Origin: Doris montereyensis | Lineage: Eukaryota; Mollusca; Gastropoda; Nudibranchia; Dorididae | Assembly: GCA_037039925.1 (NCBI GenBank) | Contig: JAXRKP010000564.1 | Location: forward strand, 171,001-235,000 | DNA length: 64,000 bases | Reading direction: 5' to 3' | In this document: in pieces, positions 55,386-64,000 of the stretch | Layout of the letters: every line of letters starts with the position of its first letter | Numbering within the stretch: the stretch's first letter is position 1 | Translations under genes and position numbers: made by a program | The notes under the pieces: model-generated | What the model saw: only the letters and a program-made list of their open reading frames with translations | Databases searched by the model: none | Told to the model about the DNA's origin: nothing

Positions 55386-55861
55386 TATATATGTTTCTTT
55401 AAGGAATAATGAGCAACTCTATTAATGAAAGAATAGCGTGGCAGAAGTAAGATCTATTGCATTCGCTAAACAAAGTGATTTAAAGATACGAAATAATTCA
55501 TGCCTCTTATTTTACAATTTAATATTTAACTCGCATGTTAGGTATGTACAATCCTTACACAGTCTAAATATGAATTATTGTTATAGGAGGGAGGTGAGGA
55601 GGGGGGTCCTATAGCGGGCATAGTTTCTTATATCGATACACTTCCTGGTTATAAAAAGCAATTGCCATAAAATGTAACCTAATAGGATTTTGAGTGAAAA
55701 ATACCAAATGTGATTCTGGGAAACAGCCAAAGGAATGACACCTTTAAATAAAAACGACGTAAATTGATGACTCATACATAATGTGTACATTAATCACGAG
55801 TGTAAATAGACCACAGTGCTGTTACACCCAAAAACACACACACACGCATACACACACACAC

Positions 55862-55993
55862 AGAGTGCGAGGGACACACATGAGAGAGAGAGAGTTTACA
55901 GCAACAAGAGAGAGAGACCCCCATCCCCTCACCCCCCCCTAAAAAATAATTAGAGAGAGATTCTAAGAGAGAGAGAGAGAGAGAGAGAGAGAT

Positions 55994-56078
<85 letters not shown>

Positions 56079-56087
56079 CGGAGAAAG

Positions 56088-56129
<42 letters not shown>

Positions 56130-56360
56130 GCTTGGAGAGTTTCACGTGAGAGAGAGAGAGGTCAAAAAGAGAGAGAGAGAGAGAGACCGTCCGAGTCAAC
56201 TAGAGAGATGCCTAGACAGAGACACATACAGCATACATACAGACAGAGGGAGAGAGAGCAATTATTCGTCCGCCATTGTGGTGATCTCCAGAGAGATTAG
56301 AGGAAACAGAGAGAGAAGAGAGAGGAAAGAAGTAGGACCTACAGAGCTGCTGTGTCAACA
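55862..56360 (+). repeat. GA-eroded duplicate of 59795-60390
   Basis: Ordered anchors shared with 59795-60390 (GACACACATG, TTTACAGCAACAA, CCCCCATCCCCTCACCC, TTTCACGTG, GAGGTCAAAAA, GTCCGAGTCAACTA, CAATTATTCGTCCGCCATTG); the intervening unique bases are replaced by GAGA runs. Confidence 0.8.
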
Positions 56361-56567
56361 TAGACGGAAACACGTCATACATTGTACTATTGTTTTGTTT
56401 CGTTTCACTGGGAAGTATCCTGGGGGATCTCAGGGTTAATAATTGAGACCCTGTCCACCAGTTTACAGTGATCTCAGGATAAAATTGAGGAAACTGCAAG
56501 ATGAAAAATAAGTGAAAAAAAGAAGGAAAAGAAGTAAGACCTACCAGTAGCGCCCGCCAACCGCCCG
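56262..56567 (+). repeat. two repeat C copies in tandem
   Basis: The first (56262-56350) is GA-eroded; the second (about 56440-56567) is complete with CCAGTTTACAGTGATCTCAG and CGCCCGCCAACCGCCC. Confidence 0.8.
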
Positions 56568-56648
56568 TCGCCACGACGGTGAATTAAAGTAGAAACAGCG
56601 AAGCGAAGCGGACGAGGGGAAAGGGACACAAGTAGGATCCACAAGTGG

Positions 56649-56920
56649 AGGGGACTCAGTAGTCCAGAGGCAAAGTGTCGGCCTCTCAACCAAAAAGTTG
56701 TGGATTAAACCCGCCGACTGTTAAAAACAAATTCTCGATATTTTTTTCTCGTCTTTCCAAGCAGAATCTCCCCCCCCTTCCTCCTGGTCCAGGTAGGTGG
56801 ATCGCCACCTCGTCCCATCGGAGACGGACGTTAAACATTTTTTAAAATCCTACGGAAAAAAAAAACAACGCTTGAAATCACTTTAGTTGTGGATGTGGGT
56901 AAATCTTTTCTTTCTTCTTT
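56649..56920 (+). mobile_element. SINE family S2, core deleted
   Basis: Head ACTCAGTAGTCCAGAGGC and GTCCAGGTAGGTGGATC present; the CACGTTAAAGATCC core is lost between GAGACGGACGTTAAA and the CTTTAGTTGTGGATGTGG tail. Confidence 0.8.
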
Positions 56921-57863
56921 TAAATCACAAGTGGAGCCGCCACCGCCACGAAAACGCACGCAGATGCCATCTTCCAACTCACAGACGTCTGAATAACAAG
57001 GTGTTGACAATGGGCCCACATTGAGGAGGAGTACGCCCAGGCCGTAACATAGAAAAATGGCTACTGGAAAGTCCTTCGTTTAATAAACAACACCACCACA
57101 TAACTACAGAAAGGCGAGTCCATGAATTAATGAGCCATGCCTGATTTGTTTTTAATTAATTTGTGACATCAGCCATGTCAGTTGTCATGTAAGGAAAGAT
57201 AAGTGAGTCTATCTATGACGAACAAGATTTCGCCGTCAACCTCAAGATCGTGTAACCGAATCACACCCTCAATACACACACACACACACACACGCGCGCG
57301 CACACAAACACAGAACATCTCGCCTCCCTTTGTTTTTATTATTCCCTTAAAAGAGCAACAGGTGCACACACAAAAACAATTTACAACGGAGAAAACGCAA
57401 AGGGAAAAAAAGAAAAAAAAGAAAAATTAAATCAAACAAACTAAAAATAAAACGAACTAAAAATTCAGTTTCAAAAGCGTCCCCCCTTCAAAAATGAGAA
57501 AAAAATCCCAAGACAAATCAAAACATAAAAAAGACTGACTGTCTATCACCGAGATCTGAGTTATGCTGTGATCTCAGAGGATGAACCCAAGACATGTGCA
57601 AAGCTGTGCTGTACGTGTCAGTTTAATTTAGTTGAATTTATTTGAATACATTAATAATTTTAAAAAAGATATACTGATTATTATGTGCATTGATGTACGT
57701 ATATTATGTACCGATAGTATGGTCCCAGATTCCTGCTTATTCATGAATGTGTGTGTGTGTGTGTGTATGTGTGTGCGAGCACGTGTGTGTCTTCGTGAGT
57801 GAATTTAATGCATTATATTACACAATTCTATGTGCGGGCCAATAGCATGTCTCTCTAGACCAG

Positions 57864-57990
57864 TGGGGAGACTGGGTAGTCCAGAGATGGCAAGGCGCCG
57901 GCCTCTCAGCCACAAGGTCGTGGACGCGAGCACCGCCAACGGTTGACAAATTTTCTCCAGAGTTCATTCGAGCAAAATCTAACCCCCCAA
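57864..57990 (+). mobile_element. SINE family S2, 3'-truncated
   Basis: Only the tRNA-like head (ACTGGGTAGTCCAGAGATGG, CGAGCACCGCCAACGG) and the first part of the body (TCGAGCAAAATCTAACC) remain. Confidence 0.75.
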
Positions 57991-58290
57991 AACCATCTGG
58001 ATGAAGTGATATCGAACCACTTTGTGTGATTTGTTCATTTACGGTTACATTACATTTGATTCGTGGTACCAGATAAAACAAAAACAACCGATACGGTAAA
58101 GAGATTTGACGGAAAAATTGATTTTAAATTAATGCCGATGGTGATAATAAAGCCCAGACAGATAGATCATCATAGACAAGTTTGACGCGATAAATAACGA
58201 TTTTGATTCTCCCGTGAACAATAAAGGCCAGGGGATGGATAAAGGCGAATGGGGTCGCAGTGATTGACGGGGAACACTATGGGTGTGGGT

Positions 58291-58323
<33 letters not shown>

Positions 58324-58543
58324 TAGAGAGACAAAGAGACATACAGACATTGGGGTATACATACAAGGCACACTTGCAGATGTGAGAGACATATTGACGA
58401 TGAGAGTGATAGAGAGAGCAGGGACGCTGACAGACCGATAGACCCGGAGACAGAGCATACATAGTGATAGACAGGAGAGTGCTGAGGCAGGAAAGAAAGA
58501 GAGAGGGAGGAGAGACATATATAGAGTGAGGGGAGTTAGAGGC

Positions 58544-58580
<37 letters not shown>

Positions 58581-60269
58581 AATCTATGACACAGAGATTA
58601 AAGAAAAAAAAAAGCCTATGGGCTGTTTGAACAAGAGCAGGTCCGTACTATGCCTGTATAAAAATAAATGGTATCGTGATTACAAGAGACATTATTTGCC
58701 GACTAATTAACACCAAACGCACATAATGATCAATGCGTGCTGAAAACCATTGATAGACCATGGCTGTATTTACTATCTTTCTCGTTCCAGAAGCAGTAGT
58801 TAATATCTTTGAAAATAAACAAGGAAGGAAGCCGAATCTCAGGTAGTGCCTCCACAATTATTACATTAAGTGGGTGATACATATGTATTGTCAAATAGCC
58901 TTATTCGAAAAGCATCTGATGTTTTATGGCCTGTATTTGTTTGTCAGTGTCTTCTTCGTCCATTCCCGATCACCTTCGAAGATCTGTGGACGCGATGATG
59001 TTGCTCATGAATTTACAAAGTCCATCATATATATATATTTCTGATCTTTCAGGAGAGATCCCAGTGGACGAAAAAAACAAGGACCGTCATAATTTGATAA
59101 ACACCCATGACGAGTTTTTTACTCGTGGATCTCCATTCTTCTCTGTCATTCGAAGATCTGTGAAGTTGATGTTGCTCATGTTTCATTTTGGCCCAGTTGT
59201 TTTTGACTTTTTCAAAGTGTATGTTTGTTTAGTCTTCCTCTGCAGCTTTCATGATATACAGGTACATGTTTACAAAAGAATGGATCTCTGATCTGCTCGT
59301 TACTCTCTCTACCTCGGCAGTGCTCCTCCACGTGGAAAAAAAAGAAAAAAAACAAACACACCATAAAATAAAACTGGGCCTGGCGCCTCATCCAAAAAAC
59401 AAATTTAAATATATCATATTTTATAATGCTCATTTGTGTTTATCAAATATAATAATTTAGCCGTCAGGATTCGTCATGAATATTCATCAACCTTCAGATT
59501 TTGATCACAAAAAATGATCGCAAAATTATTTCAACAAAACGAATGACACATTATGCAAATGAGCATGTAAATTATGAAAAGAAGAAGAAATTATAAGGAA
59601 CATGAACTTACGCAGTAACTTCTCGTTGGTAAGGTCATTATAACTGTTACAGCCACTGCTAAGATTTTTTAAAGCATATATCGGTTTTCTCACCATAACA
59701 AAGTAGCACAGCAATACAAAACCATGTCACACACCAAACTCGGGAATGATATCATTTAATGTAAAACTACGTGAACATATATAAAATCGTCTCGAGGACA
59801 CACATGTGAGAAATCGTTTACAGCAACAACAGAGCATACCATACCCCCATCCCCTCACCCCCCCCCCTAAAAAAATAATTAAAAAATTGAGGAATTCTAA
59901 TTTTTTATTTTCTATCCCAGGGACACCTGCGATGGGGACAAAAAGACACCAAAACCCCCAAAAATTAAAAGACAACAAATTCAAATTGAAGAAAAAACTA
60001 AAACCAAAAGCAAACCAAACAGCGGCCAAATGTGTAACTAGAAAAAAAACCCAAACAAACTACAAACGTGCGCGTTCCTGGTTCTGACCTTGGTTCTGAT
60101 TTCACGTGCTTCGTGAGGTCAAAAACAGCTACTATGTCTCTTTTCTTCAAAAATGTTACACACACACACACACACACCCACTACCGACGTCCGAGTCAAC
60201 TACATACATGCCTAGACACACACATACATACATACATACAGACAGACATATATCTAGACAGGCAATTAT

Positions 60270-60800
60270 TCGTCCGCCATTGTGGTGATCTCAGGGTGGA
60301 TTAAGAGAAACCGCAAGATAAGAGAGAAGTGAAAGAGTAAAAAGGAAAGAAGTAGGACCTACCAGAAGTGCCCGGCAACCGCCCACTATAGACAGGCAAA
60401 CAGACAAACGTACACAACCACATAAAGCGTGCATATATAGACACACATACAGAAAACACATAGACAGATATACATGTGCAGACATCGTGTACAATCACAC
60501 ACTTATTAAAGATTTGGGAGGAGGAGGGGGGGGGGTCAGATTTGGATGAACATATACAACAGTAGAATTATGACTTCTCACGGCAATTCCTGTTTCTATA
60601 GCTCAAAACAAACAGCCGTTCCCGTCACAAAAACAATCACACATCAGTTGACACGTGTTTGTTCGTTTCACTGAAATGTATGTACCGAATCCATGATGTG
60701 CTGGTCATCTCAGTGTGAATTGAGAGAAACTGCAAGACGACACATGTGTTTAAGATTGAAAGGAAAAAGTGGGACCTCCAGTACCTCCCACCAAGCACCC
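60270..60800 (+). repeat. two repeat C copies
   Basis: Copies at 60270-60386 and 60665-60800; the first is the intact counterpart of the eroded copy at 56262. Between them are AC/AT-rich short tandem blocks and a G run. Confidence 0.8.
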
Positions 60801-60932
60801 ACCGCCAGGTGATGCAAATTATAGTATTCAATGTAGCATGAATGGTCATGATACATGAATAACAGTGTTGTACATCCCGTTCTTTTATGGATTTTGAATC
60901 CTGTTCAACAACAAGAACAACAACTGTGCCGC

Positions 60933-60969
<37 letters not shown>

Positions 60970-61634
60970 CACTACTACTACTACTTATTATAATAATAAT
61001 AATAATAATATTTTAAAAAAATAGTAAAAAATAATAATAATAAAATACAAATAATAATAATAACAACAGTAAGCACACTAACAATAACAATCAAAAATAT
61101 ATTGACAGCAATAATAATAACAACAAATTTATTTTTAAAACACGATGACCACAATGACGAGAAGAGAGACTTTCCTTATCATGACGTGCAGCTAAACAAG
61201 CAGCAAAACAACAAAGAGAAAAAAGTAATTCAATTTTACATGAATATTAATGATGTCAATAAACTTCGAACAATCATCGTGTTTCTTCCGACATTGACCT
61301 AACTTACCGTCGTGAGTGACTGTGTGTCACATGACGTAACGTTTTAGTGACTTAAGCCATTACTACCAGACATAAATTGCCGTTGAAAACAAGCGTGAAA
61401 ACAAGCACACCCCACAAATAATATAGGAGACAAATACACGCGCAGGCAAACGCAAACAAAAATAATAATAAAAATGAAGGTCGAGGAAAGCCGTGTCAAC
61501 TTCTTCGCATTGTCTTCATTCCACGGGCCTTTGCCAAAGGGGAGGCTTTCTAGGAGGAAGGGCAGTTGCAAGGAATGCGCCGATGGGTGTGGTTGGTTGG
61601 TTGCGCTGAATAATTAAGTCCTTTTCGTCCATTT

Positions 61635-61635
61635 C

Positions 61636-61718
<83 letters not shown>

Positions 61719-61888
61719 ACACACACCAGTACCTTTCCATTACATATATGTACAAACACAAATCACTCGCATGTATGCACCACATTCACAAAACAAACAC
61801 ACATACAAAGATGATTCACTTATGGGCTTTTCCCAGATTTGTTTTCTTTAATCAATTCTCTTTTATATCAAACGCTGAGCGAATGTGT

Positions 61889-61928
<40 letters not shown>

Positions 61929-61947
61929 AGAGAAATAGAGAGAGAGA

Positions 61948-62018
<71 letters not shown>
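61635..62018. repeat. CT tract followed by GA tract
   Basis: (CT)n 61635-61718 and (GA)n 61893-62018, complementary in sequence and 175 bp apart, so they could pair as an inverted repeat. Confidence 0.9.
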
Positions 62019-62022
<4 letters not shown>

Positions 62023-63556
62023 GTCGACTGAAGTTGGTCATTAAGAATTAATCGCAGTGTATAACGTTAATTAGCATCTCGGGGCGACACAGAGTAAAAA
62101 TCACACACACATGAAGTCAACGTCATGTAAACATGTTAGTTTGATGGGTTCAGGCAAGAGTGGCTAGACGTTATATTAAGAAAAAGTAAGTTAGGACAAT
62201 TGCAATGTGTATAACAGCATCTGTCTCTCAACACTACACGCCACTCTGTCTATTTATCGATCTATCTATCTATCCATTTTACGCCATTGACTGGAATCTG
62301 TTATATCCTGGACGTCTGTGTAAGTAAAGATGAAATCTGAGCTAAGTCAAGCTAGCTTCTCGCGTGTGTTTATGTGTGTGTGTGGGCGTGTGTGTGTGTG
62401 ACGAATACTTCGTACAGCGTGAAGACAGCAGACAGCGAACTCAAGTTTTGACATGCGCTACTGAGCGCTGTTAACTAGAGTCTAGGCCTAGCCCTCTAAA
62501 TCTAGGCCTACACAAGCTGACATACAAGTTTCGAGTTTCGAGTTCGAAGTTCGAAGTGACGGCCCGTTGACTGGCCCTTTCTTTTCGTCCCGATTCCGAA
62601 TTGGTGTAGATGAATCAAAGGGCATGAGCCGAGCGAATGAGGAGAAAAGGGGTCTTACAACAGCTGGGCCAGGACAGAGAAACATGTGGGGTGGAGGATG
62701 GGTGAGTCACAGTCGCGATATTTACTCACTCACGCCTTGATAGTAAAATGAAACGCCTGTTTTTATGTGTGTACAAGAGTGACGTAATCTGCGTTGAATT
62801 TAAAATTATATGTTATTGGCTTTGTTGTTTTCAAGGGTCTTCAAATATTTTTTTGTTTTCCATCCCTTTCGTTCAATCAATCCCCCTTCGCCTCACCTAC
62901 CCCGCTTTATAACATCGCACATACCCTTGTCTTTGTTCAGCTGGAAACAGCTGAAATGAGAATATGAGACAGAGAGAGAGACAGACAGACAGAGACAGAG
63001 AGAGAGCACAAAATAACATTTGAGTATCATTCTTATCTTCGAGTTTTAGTCTGCAAACGGGGTTAATAATATAAACATATAATACATAATATAAAATATA
63101 ATACATAATAATACATATAATACATAATATAAAATATAATACATAATATAAACCGCTGTGATGAAATAAGGAGAAAAGAGGGGGAAACGATGACGATAAT
63201 ACATGTATGGGAATATGAGCGGTTGTCGAAACATCTAGACGAATAGACAAAACGGCAGATATATTAAGAGAATAGACAGACAGACAGATGGATCGAACGA
63301 AAGATTTGTGTATAGACGTGTGTTATAATGTGTGTGTGAGGATGAGCTTGTTTGAGGCGGAGGGGAAAATAGGGGGTGAGGCACTGAGTTGCGTCTATTT
63401 TTAAACATTATGCACACATGTCACTGGAGTGTTGGATTACAAGTGCTCAAACTGAGACCGAATGTTAGCGAAGACAATAATAATAAGAGTCATCTTCTGT
63501 CTGCTTTTAAGAATAAACATCCATAAAGCTGTCGTTGAGAAATCATCACTTACCCT

Positions 63557-63790
63557 TTGTACAAAGTGTACAGAACTAGGGCCTTACTACCGCCAGCGTG
63601 AAGCCACCAATAAAAAGAGAGGGAGCAGATAAAGGGGTGGTGAGCGGTGCGGGTGAGTTGGTTGGGGGGGTGGGGGGGACAGAGAGCAAAGACGAAAGTG
63701 TTTAGAAAGTGCGCCAGGGAAAGGGCGGGAGAATGAAAAAGCTTTCCGTGAGCACTAGAGCACATGGCTTCATGACGTCATTTGTAAGTG
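63557..63790 (-). promoter_or_regulatory. candidate minus-strand first exon with CRE palindrome
   Basis: A strong donor (AAAGG then GTAAGTGATG on the minus strand) lies at 63556-63551. Upstream on the same strand is a perfect TGACGTCA (63774-63781) and a TTCCCGCC E2F-like site near 63803. It could be a distal ERM promoter or the start of another gene. Confidence 0.3.
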
Positions 63791-64000
63791 TGTGTGCTTG
63801 TGGCGGGAAAAAAAGATTTCACATCGTAAAATTTATTGTTGATCAACAGTTTATTCGAGGGAAATCTTCTCCTCGGAGTCAGATGTAAACGTTGTAGCTT
63901 AACTCAATTTCATTGGTTTCTACTCTATAAATAGATATAAACAAAACCAAATGAAGATTGAATAAATCTGCTGGTATGAAATAAATAAATAAGCAAATAA

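Larger units (their letters stand above)
45750..64000. other. repeat-rich region without a convincing gene
   Basis: Apart from the repeats listed, I see no exon chain with consistent phase. Small exon-like segments with good donors occur on the minus strand at about 59612-59660 and at 63557 but stand alone. CA/GT tracts lie at 49475, 52205, 53712, 54604, 57275, 57750, 58285 and 60158. Confidence 0.5.

Overview
The window looks like nuclear DNA of a lophotrochozoan animal, most likely a mollusc and perhaps a gastropod. It has small exons with GT-AG introns, several tRNA-derived SINE families, a decayed LINE tail, many MITE-like elements and long microsatellites. The taxon is an inference from repeat style and gene structure. 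There is no bacterial gene, operon, CRISPR array or ribosome binding site.

Two protein-coding genes lie head to tail on the minus strand. The downstream one (648-15582) can be followed through 14 coding exons, one of them doubtful, from an ATG with an upstream in-frame stop to a stop codon. It encodes about 520-535 residues with a charged coiled-coil middle; I do not recognise the family. The upstream one (23402-37718, 14 coding exons) is an ezrin/radixin/moesin (ERM) homologue. It has the FERM exons, the [16 protein letters not shown] linker start and the [17 protein letters not shown]-terminus with its regulatory Thr. Every splice phase fits except in two adjacent coiled-coil exons. Each of those lacks one base relative to the phase its neighbours require, and each changes reading frame internally. 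Corrected for two missing bases, the product is 589 residues, the usual ERM length. I read these as assembly errors first, real mutations second.

The region 15.6-23.4 kb is intergenic: putative promoter, orphan exon, LINE tail with a tandem-repeat 3' region, SINEs and MITE ends. The region 37.8-44.25 kb is probably ERM intron 1, leading to a candidate non-coding first exon near 44.25-44.6 kb. The region 44.6-64 kb has no convincing gene. It holds an 850-bp CT tract, AGT/AAT tracts, clustered short repeats all in one orientation, two sets of eroded segmental duplications, a fold-back element, and a candidate minus-strand first exon with a CRE palindrome near 63.6 kb.

The most unusual structures are three non-autonomous transposons of about 750-830 bp that share a terminal consensus and carry subterminal repeats; a fold-back element nested in a pogo-like element; a 130-bp repeat found only on one strand (about 20 copies), one copy abutting an ERM splice donor; and duplicated blocks whose unique sequence is replaced by GA runs.
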